A DNA stretch of 9,826 bases from Limisphaerales bacterium (GCA_003455565.1 DMQW01000167.1:1-9826); one strand, 5' to 3'; shown: positions 1-6,217, counted from the stretch's first letter. Translations and numbers: made by a program. The notes: generated from the letters alone by a model not told the origin.

Positions 1-48
1 GCCAGAGGGCTGGCGCAGTCCAAGACGCTATCGCGCGATTGGAGCAGT
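1..48. repeat. Palindromic sequence 3' of the lactate permease gene
   Basis: This stretch is the 3' flank of the permease gene, whose stop codon is at 49-51 on the minus strand. It has a 5-bp stem at 1-5 and 10-14 with a 4-base loop. It also has a perfect 10-base palindrome at 30-39 and a 5-bp inverted repeat (tccaa/ttgga) around that palindrome. Two small hairpins side by side match the design of the elements inside genes further right, so this may be the edge of another such element cut by the window. It has no T-run on either strand, so I do not call it a terminator. Confidence 0.3.
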
Positions 49-1689
49 TCATTGTGTCGGAATCATCCATTGAAACACGTAGGCCTGCAACATTACAAGC
101 AGCCCCATGAGAATGGCCAGCGCGAGGCTGTGCCAGAACACCGAACGCAGCACCGTGCCCGCGTCGGGACTGTCTGGCCACCCGCCCGTGGCAACGCTGG
201 CGACGACGATGCTCTGAGCGTCAATCATTTTACCCATGACGCCGCCGGAACTGTTCGAGGCGGTCATGAGGATGGGCGGAAGGTTGAGTTGTTGCGCCGT
301 CACCTGTTGCAGATTTCCGAACAGCACGTTGGACGAAGTATCGCTGCCCGTCAACGCGACACCCAGCCAGCCGATGAGCGGTGAGAAAAACGGAAAAAGA
401 AAACCCGTCGCGGCCAGCGCGAGGCCCATGGTCGTGTCCGTGCCGCTGTAGCGCGTAGTGTAACCGAGCGCAAGCATGATTGCGATGGTCAGGAGTGAAG
501 TGCGGACGCGCCAGATCGTGCGGCCATAGATTTGCAGAATGCGTTTCGGGCGAAGTTGAAGGCAAAGACCGGCGAGAATTCCGGCAAGCAGAAGAGCCGT
601 GCCCGTGGCGGAGAGGGCGTTGAAGGAAAACACGGCGTGTTCGGGCGTGGGATTTACCACCACCGGCGGCACGCGCAGCACGGCATCATCGAGCAGCGGC
701 ACATGAAAGTTCGGAGCGAACACGCTGTTCAGAAAATTCTTGATCGCCGGCAGGCCGGAAAGGAAAACGAACAATGAGAGAAAAATCCACGGCAACCAGG
801 CTTTCCACGCCGGGCCGGGCCGGCTGGCCGGCGGTTGATCCGCGGCCGTCGCCTGTGCCGAAGTCTGTTGTTCTTCCGCGGGCCGCCAGAATTTCATCAA
901 CGCCACCAGCGAAAACATTGAAACCGTCGCGCTGGCAATGCCGACCAGCCACGGACCGTGAAAGTTGCTGACGAGGAATTGCGTGGCGCCGAACGTCACG
1001 CCGGTGACGAGGCAGGCAGGCCAGACGCCAATCATGCCGCGCCAGCCCACTTGCGCGACGATCAGCCAGAATGGAATGATGATGGACACAAGACCAAGCT
1101 GGCGGCCAACCATGGCGCTCAACGACAGCAGATCGAGATTGGTGACCTTTGCCAGGGTGACCAGTGGAATGCCGAGCGATCCGAACGCGACCGGGGCGGT
1201 GTTGCCGATAAGCGCCAGCTTCGCCGCTTCGAGCGGACGAAAACCGAGTCCGATCAACAACGCGCCGGTGATGGCGACAGGCGCGCCGAAGCCAGCCGCG
1301 CCTTCGATAAAAGCCCCGAAGCTGAAAGCGATCAACAATGCCTGGATGCGGCGGTCGCGAGAAACACCGGACAATTGTCTTTGCAGAATGGCGAATTGCC
1401 CGGTCTCCACGCTGAGGTTGTAAATGAAAATCGCATTCAGAAGTATCCAGCCGATGGGAAAGAGTCCGAATGCCCCGCCATAAACCGCCGCCGCCAGCGC
1501 AAGCCGCGCCGGCATGTGATAGACGGCAATGGCGATGACGGCGGCGACGAACAATGCCGCGAGCGCAGCGAACTGTGCGCGCACATGCCAGAAGGCCAGC
1601 AATCCGAGCAACGTGACGACCGGCAGCGCGGCGATCAGCGCCGAAACGCCAACACTGCCCAGCGGCGCGTAGTTTTGTGACCAAGTCAT
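49..1689 (-). CDS. lldP: L-lactate permease (LctP family)
   Basis: The 546-residue product is an integral inner-membrane transporter that takes up lactate, and in this family often glycolate, with protons. Length is normal for the family (about 530-570). Almost the whole chain is hydrophobic helices. The family hallmark lies at residues about 125-150 (SFGAFIEGAAGFGAPVAI and following), then a GNTAPVAFGSLGIPL stretch at about 162-176. Near the C-terminus are the conserved TGSDTSSNVLFGNLQ and ASNSSGGVMGKMI segments. A Pro/Ala/Gln-rich cytoplasmic linker lies around residues 270-295. I chose the ATG at 1687-1689 because the reading frame begins there and the membrane region follows at once; no Shine-Dalgarno sequence is visible. 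No lactate dehydrogenase gene or regulator lies in the window, so the gene looks monocistronic here. The family is sure; the exact substrate is inferred. Confidence 0.94.
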   Translation of the reverse strand: MTWSQNYAPLGSVGVSALIAALPVVTLLGLLAFWHVRAQFAALAALFVAAVIAIAVYHMPARLALAAAVYGGAFGLFPIGWILLNAIFIYNLSVETGQFAILQRQLSGVSRDRRIQALLIAFSFGAFIEGAAGFGAPVAITGALLIGLGFRPLEAAKLALIGNTAPVAFGSLGIPLVTLAKVTNLDLLSLSAMVGRQLGLVSIIIPFWLIVAQVGWRGMIGVWPACLVTGVTFGATQFLVSNFHGPWLVGIASATVSMFSLVALMKFWRPAEEQQTSAQATAADQPPASRPGPAWKAWLPWIFLSLFVFLSGLPAIKNFLNSVFAPNFHVPLLDDAVLRVPPVVVNPTPEHAVFSFNALSATGTALLLAGILAGLCLQLRPKRILQIYGRTIWRVRTSLLTIAIMLALGYTTRYSGTDTTMGLALAATGFLFPFFSPLIGWLGVALTGSDTSSNVLFGNLQQVTAQQLNLPPILMTASNSSGGVMGKMIDAQSIVVASVATGGWPDSPDAGTVLRSVFWHSLALAILMGLLVMLQAYVFQWMIPTQ

Positions 1690-1942
1690 GGCGGCACTGT
1701 GAGCGTTGTGGTTCGCGAAAAGAAAAGCGTGCAGTGGGAAGAATGCCCGTTGCTGGCGGTTTGTTTCACAGTGGTTTCGTCAGCCAGCTTTTCAATCGGC
1801 GTGGACTACGTCAAGCAACGATTGATGAAACCGGTGTTGGTTTCGATTTATTGAATAAGGAAACCAAAGAGGCAGGAGGTTTTCCATTCATGGTTTCATG
1901 GATTCCTCATTGAATCAGAAGCATTGGAAAAATTTGAAAAGG
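1690..1942. other. Intergenic region upstream of the lactate permease gene
   Basis: This 253-base stretch must hold the permease promoter on the minus strand, but I cannot point to convincing -35 and -10 boxes. A plus-strand frame of 78 codons (1677-1913) crosses it. It overlaps the permease start, looks like no known protein, and I do not call it. A short near-palindrome (catg-gttt-catg) lies at about 1888-1900. Nothing else is supported. Confidence 0.4.
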
Positions 1943-2015
1943 TCGGGGCGGGGAGATTTGAACTCACGACCTCTTGCACCCCAAACAAGCGCCTACCAAG
2001 CTACGCTACGTCCCG
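1943..2015 (-). tRNA. tRNA-Pro(GGG)-like gene, probably degenerate
   Basis: Read on the minus strand, this folds as a cloverleaf. The acceptor stem is CGGGACG/CGCCCCG, the D arm begins GCGT, and the anticodon arm is CTTGT-TTGGGGT-GCAAG. The T arm has loop TTCAAAT. The anticodon GGG (1980-1982) reads proline codon CCC. Defects are visible: an A-C mismatch at the fifth acceptor pair and a T-C mismatch in the T stem. The D stem and anticodon stem must also share a base, so the gene is one base short, at 73 rather than 74. The discriminator A is followed by CCT, so no CCA is encoded. It may be a working but poor tRNA or a decaying copy. The surrounding gene scraps make a decayed copy more likely. 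Confidence 0.65.
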
Positions 2016-2024
2016 AACCATTGG

Positions 2025-2043
2025 CCTGACCCGAAAGGTCAGG
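2025..2043. repeat. Small hairpin beside the tRNA-like gene
   Basis: A perfect 7-bp stem (cctgacc / ggtcagg) encloses the 5-base loop cgaaa. It lies just 5' of the tRNA-like gene on that gene's strand. No T-run follows on either strand, so a terminator is not supported. It could be one half of a small palindromic repeat. Confidence 0.4.
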
Positions 2044-2112
2044 GCGCAAATACTACTTGGAGAACGCCGCGTTTCAATAACGAAGATTTGTAGCGGCAAC
2101 TATCCTGGCTGC

Positions 2113-2235
2113 CGTAGAGGGCGGCATCCTACCGCCCGGAACAAAAGGTCCAAACTTCTGCCGCTCACGAAATCTCGGACGCCTCACACTACCTTTGCAC
2201 CGTTTTTTCCGCCGGGCAAGATGCCCGGCTCTACG
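2113..2235. repeat. Inverted pair of REP-like palindromes
   Basis: Two related palindromes face each other. The left one, 2113-2137, begins cgtagag and contains the stem gggcgg/ccgccc around catccta. The right one, 2209-2235, read in reverse complement, also begins cgtagag and contains the stem gccgggca/tgcccggc around a 3-base loop. They share the cgtagag..ggcatc core and stand in opposite orientation about 70 bases apart. That is the layout of REPIN-type elements. The space between holds no gene that I can see. Mobility depends on a transposase elsewhere in the genome and is inference. Confidence 0.55.
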
Positions 2236-2254
2236 TCAAGCGAGACGCTCGACG

Positions 2255-2401
2255 CTACAGCTTCTTCTTCGACACCGTATGCGTCGCGTGGCCGTAAAAG
2301 GCTTCGGCGCATTCCATGAGCGTTTCGGACAGCGTCGGGTGAGGATGCACGGTAAGCGCGATGTCCTCGGCGGTTGCGCCCATCTCGATGGCCAGCACGC
2401 T
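2255..2401 (-). pseudogene. lpdA: 3' fragment of a dihydrolipoamide dehydrogenase gene
   Basis: Reading from 2401 down to the stop codon TAG at 2255-2257 gives 48 codons. They are the C-terminal end of dihydrolipoamide dehydrogenase, the E3 flavoprotein of pyruvate and 2-oxoglutarate dehydrogenase complexes. Diagnostic segments are VLAIEMGATAEDIALTVHPH and HPTLSETLMECAEAF; the HPHPTLSE part holds the catalytic His-Pro and Glu of the E3 dimer interface. The fragment ends in a KKKL tail. Just upstream of codon 1 the frame meets a stop (tca at 2405-2407), and no FAD or NAD domain is present. The break at about 2401 coincides with the start of another gene fragment on the opposite strand. It is surely non-functional as an enzyme. 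Confidence 0.78.
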
Positions 2402-2486
2402 CCGTCAATTTCAACCGGAGCTTGAAAAAGGTGCGTTGATTGTTCTCGATGAGGCCCGTGCTCGTGTTCTGCCGTTGAAAGTTTGA
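2394..2486 (+). pseudogene. 3' fragment of a DUF5615 (PIN-like) gene
   Basis: The plus-strand frame reads STLRQFQPELEKGALIVLD followed by EARARVLPL and ends with TGA at 2484-2486. This matches the C-terminal end I know for short DUF5615 proteins, which typically end ALRQFxxELxxGALVxVDEARARVRVLPL. Those proteins are about 115 residues, PIN-like, and usually part of toxin-antitoxin-like pairs. Only the last 30 residues are here, so the acidic PIN active site is missing. The left border lies within a few bases of the broken end of the lpdA fragment, so the two are joined head to head. An ATG in frame at 2388-2390 would give a 32-residue peptide, but it lies in lpdA-derived sequence and I do not think it is a gene. 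Confidence 0.68.
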
Positions 2487-2534
2487 AGTGCGCGGAACTT
2501 TAATTTATTTCTTCTGGAAAGCCAATTCCCCATC

Positions 2535-2630
2535 CTACGTGCTGACTTTGATTTTATCACCCGGCTTGAATTCGCTGGCCAGCAGCTTCGTCGCGAGCGG
2601 GTCAAGCAGGTTTTTTTTGAGTTTGCCCAT
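2535..2630 (-). pseudogene. clpB: 3' fragment of a ClpB-like chaperone gene
   Basis: From the ATG at 2628-2630 to the TAG at 2535-2537 there are 31 codons. They read NLLDPLATKLLASEFKPGDK and then IKVST. This fits the extreme C-terminus of the ClpB/ClpC AAA+ family, where a -hLxxPLAxKLLxGEFxxGDxIxV pattern ends the second ATPase module. No Walker or sensor motifs are present, so it is only a remnant. Its stop faces the stop of the DUF5615 fragment across 48 bases, so both may come from one former convergent gene pair. It ends 17 bases from the stop of the Tat-exported protein gene. A 33-base piece of it recurs at 4166-4198. Confidence 0.6.
2569..2601 (+). repeat. 33-base direct repeat, left copy
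   Basis: This stretch matches 4166-4198 in the same orientation at 31 of 33 positions, including 24 identical bases in a row (2578-2601). The left copy lies inside the ClpB-like fragment. The two copies bracket the gene at 2648-4126. The mismatches are at 2572 and 2577. Confidence 0.8.
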
Positions 2631-2647
2631 TGCTTTCGTCCGTCGTG

Positions 2648-4126
2648 CTAAATCACGCCGAGTTCACGCAACGCGCTGCCTGCGCCCGACAGATTCTCCG
2701 GCTTCATCTCGACGTAGTTGCGTGACAGGATAATGCCTTGCGCGCCGCCCTTGAAAACGGCGTTCACCGCCCGCGCCACGCTCTCTGGTGTGCAATGTCC
2801 TCCGCCCGCACTCACCGGCACGTCAATGTCAACCCCCGGCCAGATTTGCACGGGATGACCAGCCACGGCTTCGACCGCGCGGCGGGTTTCGCGTTTCACA
2901 TAACCGGCCGAAAGTCCCGTCGCGGCGAGTTTGTCGTAAGACGCTTCGTTGTAATTCAACTCCCGGTAAAGCACATCGAGCGTGGCTTCGGGTGACAGAT
3001 CGCCGAAGACGGAGTTGCGCGCGCCTTTGACGAAACTCACGAATCGTCCGCCGGCGACGTTGTTGTAAAGCGCGGGCCGGATGAAATCGGAGAACCCGGT
3101 CAAGTCCGTGAAATTTTCCTCGGCGCGCTGGAACGGGCTGAACGACATATTGTGCCAGACATGCCAGCCGACTTGCAGAGCGGGGTTGATGGCTTTGACT
3201 TTGCGATAAATCGCCGCCTGAAATTCGTGGCGGCTGCCGGCCCAGAGATTTTCCCACGCGAGCAATTCAGGATAATTCAGGAGCAACCGCCAGAATGTCG
3301 TGAAATAACCGTCGCGCGGACGCTGGCCATTGCGACTGTTGCGCACGAAAGTTTCCACCTCACCGAAACCGCGGCGGGCGCGCTCGACATCAACGCCACG
3401 GTCGCGCCCTTTTTTCTGACAGAACTCGCAGAAGCAGGTGGTGCGGCCGGGGTCCTGTCCGCTGCTTTGGGAAAGGCCCAGCGCGTTGAGCAATCCGCTT
3501 TGACGTTCCGATCCCCACATGATGCCGCCGATGTCGTAGGAGCGCGCGTAATCTTCAACCAGTCCCAGCGTGAAATTCTGGTAGCCGGGATTGTTGAAAC
3601 ATGGCCCGCCCGGATGACCGGCAGTGCGCCGGCCATGATGGTCAACCTCGTAAAGTGATTCCCAATTCTTCACGGCGGCGGGAAGCGTATTGTCTTCCAG
3701 CAAAAAGCAGAATGTGCGGATACCGTGCTTGCGGGCCACCGGAATGACGCGCTCCAAAATATCCACGTCGCCGAATTCGGGCGCACGCATGTCCGACAAA
3801 TTCAGCGGCGTGTCCTTGTAAAATTGCATGTGGGGTCGCGCATAATTGCCGCCGTGAAATCCGGCGGACTCCACGCCCGCGCGATGCGGTTCGTGGGAAT
3901 AGATGAAGGGAAACAACGCGTTCACCCCGGCGCGCTCCCGCATATCGGCGAACATCGCATCCAAGTCCCGCTGCGCGAGCGGAGCCACGCTGATGGGCAT
4001 GGCGACCATGGCGGACGGTTTGGACGAAGTTGAAACGGCCACCGGCTCGCTCCGCAATGATTCGACGCCAGCCAGCGCCGCGCCGGTGCCAACGACACCG
4101 AGCTTGATAAAATTTCGGCGGTTCAT
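2648..4126 (-). CDS. Tat-exported protein of unknown function, possible TIM-barrel glycoside hydrolase relative
   Basis: The 492-residue product starts with a twin-arginine export signal: RRNFIKLG at residues 3-10, a short hydrophobic stretch to about 22, then polar sequence. It should therefore leave the cytoplasm folded. The mature part alternates beta and helix like a (beta/alpha)8 barrel. Examples are the strand GIRTFCFLLED (about 135-145), DIGGIMWGSERQSG (198-211), and NPALQVGWHVWHNMS. The GIMWGSE segment resembles strands of putative glycoside hydrolases that end in an acidic residue. A CxCxxC motif (C231, C233, C236) could bind a metal. The ATG at 4124-4126 places the RR motif correctly. 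The gene is divergent from the radical SAM gene and shares a 131-base gap with it. It may be a periplasmic carbohydrate-active enzyme, but I cannot name its substrate. Confidence 0.85.
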   Translation of the reverse strand: MNRRNFIKLGVVGTGAALAGVESLRSEPVAVSTSSKPSAMVAMPISVAPLAQRDLDAMFADMRERAGVNALFPFIYSHEPHRAGVESAGFHGGNYARPHMQFYKDTPLNLSDMRAPEFGDVDILERVIPVARKHGIRTFCFLLEDNTLPAAVKNWESLYEVDHHGRRTAGHPGGPCFNNPGYQNFTLGLVEDYARSYDIGGIMWGSERQSGLLNALGLSQSSGQDPGRTTCFCEFCQKKGRDRGVDVERARRGFGEVETFVRNSRNGQRPRDGYFTTFWRLLLNYPELLAWENLWAGSRHEFQAAIYRKVKAINPALQVGWHVWHNMSFSPFQRAEENFTDLTGFSDFIRPALYNNVAGGRFVSFVKGARNSVFGDLSPEATLDVLYRELNYNEASYDKLAATGLSAGYVKRETRRAVEAVAGHPVQIWPGVDIDVPVSAGGGHCTPESVARAVNAVFKGGAQGIILSRNYVEMKPENLSGAGSALRELGVI

Positions 4127-4257
4127 GCGTTGAGTATCCCGTGCAGAAAACTGGATTCAAGACCAAATCCGCTCGCCAGCAGCTTCGTCGCGAGCGGGCG
4201 CGCGCAGAATTAATTTCCGCTTTGGCTCGCGCGGCGGCGGCTGCTAGTTTTAACGCG
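4127..4257. promoter_or_regulatory. Divergent intergenic region, promoters not resolved
   Basis: This 131-base gap lies between the start codons of the divergent Tat-exported protein gene and the radical SAM gene, so it should hold both promoters. The reading frame of the radical SAM gene is open through the gap from 4141. I reject that extension because the family begins with the MPDIVLTTLNAKFIHAAFG stretch. No clear Shine-Dalgarno sequence precedes either start. About a quarter of the gap is taken up by the right copy of the 33-base repeat. Confidence 0.35.
4166..4198 (+). repeat. 33-base direct repeat, right copy
   Basis: This is the partner of 2569-2601, with 31 of 33 bases identical. 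On the minus strand it still reads PLATKLLAS, like the ClpB-like tail, but the match stops there on both sides. It also carries an 8-bp inverted repeat, ccgctcgc (4169-4176) against gcgagcgg (4190-4197). The left copy has this pairing with one mismatch, so a hairpin-type repeat is an alternative to a gene remnant. Confidence 0.75.
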
Positions 4258-5922
4258 ATGCCGGACATCGTTCTCACCACGCTCAACGCGAAGTTCATCC
4301 ACGCCGCGTTTGGATTGCGCTATCTGTTCGCCAACCTCGGCGAACTGCAACCGCGCGCCGTCATCGCGGAGTTCGACATCAACCTGCGCCCGCTCGACAT
4401 CGCCGAGGCGTTGCTCGCGCGCGAACCGCGCATCATCGGCTTCGGCATCTATATCTGGAACGTCGCGCAAACCACCGAGGTCATCGCCGCCATCAAGCGC
4501 GTCCGACCGGAAATCAAAATTATTCTCGGCGGCCCGGAGGTCAGCTACGAAACCGAGGAGCAAAAAATCGTCCAGCTCGCCGACCACGTCATCACCGGCG
4601 AGGCGGATTTGAAATTTGCGGAGGTGTGCCGGGTGTTGTTGGAACGCCGAGCACCGTCTCGGCAAGTTCCAGATGGAGAAAATGTCCGAGCCATGCCGGA
4701 GGCCGGCGTTCCGTTGCTTAAAATCATCGCCGCCGAACTGCCGGATTTTTCGCGCATCGCCCTGCCCTACGATTATTACACGGACGCGGACATCGCGCAC
4801 CGCATCGTGTATGTCGAGGCGTCGCGCGGTTGTCCGTTCACCTGCGAATTTTGTTTGTCGTCGCTCGACATTCCGGTGCGGCAGGCGCCGCTTGATAAAT
4901 TTCTCGCGGCGATGCAAAAACTTCTGGATCGCGGATTAAAGCAATTCAAGTTCGTGGACCGCACGTTCAACCTGAACATCGCCGCCAGCAAGGCGATTTT
5001 GGAATTTTTTCGCGCGCGGTATCAGCCGGGAATGTTTTTTCATTTCGAGCTGGTGCCTGACCGTCTGCCCGACGAACTGCGCGCGGTCATCGTCAAGTTT
5101 CCGCCGGGCGCGTTGCAATTCGAGGTGGGCATCCAGACGTTCAATCCCGAAGTCGGCGCGCTCATCAGCCGCCGGCAGAATTACGAACGCCTCGCGGACA
5201 ATTTTAATTTTTTGCGGAAGGAAACCAGCGTCCACATCCACGCGGATTTGATCGTCGGCCTGCCCGGCGAAACGCTGGAAAGTTTCGCCGCCGGGTTCGA
5301 CAAGCTCATCGCGCTCGGTCCGCAGGAAATCCAGGTCGGCATTTTGAAACGGCTGCGCGGCACGCCAATTTTCCGGCACGACGCCGAGTGGCAGATGATT
5401 TACAACACGCATCCGGCCTACGAAATTTTGCAGAACAAGCTGATTGATTTCGCCACGATGCAACGGCTGCGCCGGTTTGCGCGCTACTGGGATTTGGTCG
5501 GCAACAGCGGCAATTTCGTCGCCACCACGCCGCTGATTTGGACTGGGTTTGGAGTTCCGCCTTCAGGCGGCAACGGCGAGCAGGCGCGCAATACTTCCAC
5601 CCAACCGGCTGAAGCCGGAACTCCAAACGCATCGCCGTTCCATTCTTTTCTCCGTTTCAGCGACTGGCTTTACGCGCGAATCGGACGGACGGACAGCATC
5701 GCTTTGGCGCGACTGATGGAACTGCTGTTTGAATTTCTCACGCGCGAACTCGCCCTTGACGCGAAGCTCGTCGCCGAAACTTTCTGGCGCGATTGCCAGC
5801 GCACCGGCCGCCGCGATGCGCCGAATTTTTTGAAGGAATTTTTGCCGGCGGAAAACTGGCCGGTCATTCGCGACCGCGACCGTTCGCTGCCCAAACGCCA
5901 GTCACGGCATCTCGCGGCGTAA
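4258..5922 (+). CDS. B12-binding domain radical SAM protein (DUF4080 type)
   Basis: The 554-residue product has a B12-binding-like N-terminal domain (residues about 1-125). It shows the typical start MPDIVLTTLNAKFIHAAFG, a GFGIYIWN strand, LGGPEVSYE, and VITGEADLKFAE. A radical SAM barrel follows. The cluster-binding motif is CPFTCEFC, with C192, C196 and C199 holding the [4Fe-4S] cluster for S-adenosylmethionine cleavage. The DUF4080-type C-terminal part begins around LKRLRGTPIFRHD. Such proteins are cytoplasmic, and their substrates are mostly unknown. I chose the ATG at 4258 because family homology starts exactly there; the frame is open upstream to 4141. Two palindromic elements are read through in frame, at residues about 128-152 and 430-457. 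Both sit between or outside conserved blocks, so the protein is probably still functional. Confidence 0.92.
   Translation: MPDIVLTTLNAKFIHAAFGLRYLFANLGELQPRAVIAEFDINLRPLDIAEALLAREPRIIGFGIYIWNVAQTTEVIAAIKRVRPEIKIILGGPEVSYETEEQKIVQLADHVITGEADLKFAEVCRVLLERRAPSRQVPDGENVRAMPEAGVPLLKIIAAELPDFSRIALPYDYYTDADIAHRIVYVEASRGCPFTCEFCLSSLDIPVRQAPLDKFLAAMQKLLDRGLKQFKFVDRTFNLNIAASKAILEFFRARYQPGMFFHFELVPDRLPDELRAVIVKFPPGALQFEVGIQTFNPEVGALISRRQNYERLADNFNFLRKETSVHIHADLIVGLPGETLESFAAGFDKLIALGPQEIQVGILKRLRGTPIFRHDAEWQMIYNTHPAYEILQNKLIDFATMQRLRRFARYWDLVGNSGNFVATTPLIWTGFGVPPSGGNGEQARNTSTQPAEAGTPNASPFHSFLRFSDWLYARIGRTDSIALARLMELLFEFLTRELALDAKLVAETFWRDCQRTGRRDAPNFLKEFLPAENWPVIRDRDRSLPKRQSRHLAA
4641..4712. repeat. In-frame palindromic element A in the radical SAM gene
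   Basis: The element is exactly 72 bases, equal to 24 codons. It has 9-bp terminal inverted repeats, ggaacgccg against cggcgttcc. Between them lie two hairpins: gccgag/ctcggc (4646-4651, 4658-4663) and gccgg/ccggc (4695-4699, 4703-4707). It encodes a polar, Arg/Pro/Glu-rich stretch at residues about 128-152, between the B12-binding domain and the radical SAM barrel. There a shorter linker would be expected. The inverted-repeat layout is seen directly; insertion is inferred. Confidence 0.6.
5547..5628. repeat. In-frame palindromic element B in the radical SAM gene
   Basis: The element has 13-bp perfect terminal inverted repeats, gtttggagttccg (5547-5559) and cggaactccaaac (5616-5628). They overlap two hairpins: ccgcc-ttca-ggcgg (5557-5570) and ccggc-tgaa-gccgg (5605-5618). 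It is 82 bases long and is translated as residues about 430-457. The protein part begins FGVPPSGGN and ends QPAEAGTPN, a pattern I recognise as recurring in verrucomicrobial proteins. It interrupts the C-terminal part just before SFLRFSDWLYAR. Confidence 0.75.
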
Positions 5923-5961
5923 AAATAGTTTCGCCGCGCGCCGACACACTCGCGTTGAGTC

Positions 5962-6078
5962 TCACTGGTAAATCAGGCGGTAGAACACGCTGGGATTCTC
6001 CGGCACGAGCGGCGCGACAAACTGAGTGTTCGTCGTCGAGCCGGGAATGGAAATCCAGTTGGTGCCGAGGAAGAAGCG
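5962..6078 (-). pseudogene. 3' fragment of an exported protein gene
   Basis: The minus-strand frame ends with TGA at 5962-5964 and reads FLGTNWISIPGSTTNTQF, then VAPLVPENPSVFYRLIYQ. This resembles the extreme C-terminus of large secreted or surface proteins of Verrucomicrobiota, which often end TNWxxIPGSTT...NxxVFYRLxYP. Only about 35-38 residues fit. Further upstream the frame continues to 6288, but as sequence that looks like the antisense of other elements. No signal peptide or other domain is present. It lies 39 bases after the radical SAM stop codon on the opposite strand. The resemblance is from memory of such tails and is not proven. Confidence 0.5.
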
Positions 6079-6150
6079 TTGAAAAAAGGGATGGAAGAAA
6101 AGTCCAAAGAGTTTGCCGAAAAGGGAAACGAACTTTACGCGAAGGCGTGA
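6061..6150 (+). pseudogene. 3' fragment of a gene, possibly ThiC-like
   Basis: The plus-strand frame reads EEALKKGMEEKSKEFAEKG and NELYAKA, ending with TGA at 6148-6150. The charged, helical GMEEKSKEF..KG.E.Y pattern resembles the last residues of phosphomethylpyrimidine synthase (ThiC). It is too short to be sure, and the cysteine cluster motif of ThiC is absent. The upstream end overlaps the broken end of the exported-protein fragment on the other strand, so the two tails are joined head to head. An ATG at 6091 would give a 19-residue peptide; I do not consider it a gene. Confidence 0.33.
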
Positions 6151-6217
6151 AGGCTTTGACGCGAATTGCACGAATTGACGCGAATTCAAATACGCTGAAG
6201 GCGTCACGGAAATTAGC

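Noticed and set aside
958..1680. A 240-codon plus-strand frame
   Set aside because: It is antisense to the permease core, and its composition (Asp, Arg, Gln, no motifs) fits a shadow frame.
686..1684. A 332-codon second minus-strand frame
   Set aside because: It overlaps the lactate permease in another frame and is full of Arg and His with no membrane segments, as expected of a shifted reading of GC-rich DNA.
1677..1913. A 78-codon plus-strand frame upstream of the permease
   Set aside because: It overlaps the permease start codon on the other strand, has no ribosome binding site and no recognisable similarity.
2025..2043. A rho-independent terminator
   Set aside because: The stem is clear, but no T-run follows on either strand, and it lies upstream rather than downstream of the tRNA-like gene.
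2184..2414. A 76-codon minus-strand frame
   Set aside because: It is a shifted reading of the lpdA fragment; the other minus frame gives the recognisable E3 C-terminus.
4141..4257. N-terminal extension of the radical SAM protein
   Set aside because: The frame is open, but the added residues are basic and low in complexity, cross a repeat copy, and precede the true family start at MPDIVLTTLNAK.
3642..4298. A 218-codon minus-strand frame crossing the divergent gap
   Set aside because: It overlaps the Tat-exported protein gene and the start of the radical SAM gene in wrong frames and is Arg/Ala-rich without motifs.
6156..6186. A possible CRISPR-like direct repeat (ttgacgcgaatt twice)
   Set aside because: There are only two 12-base copies 19 bases apart, with no further units, no spacers of regular length and no cas genes.
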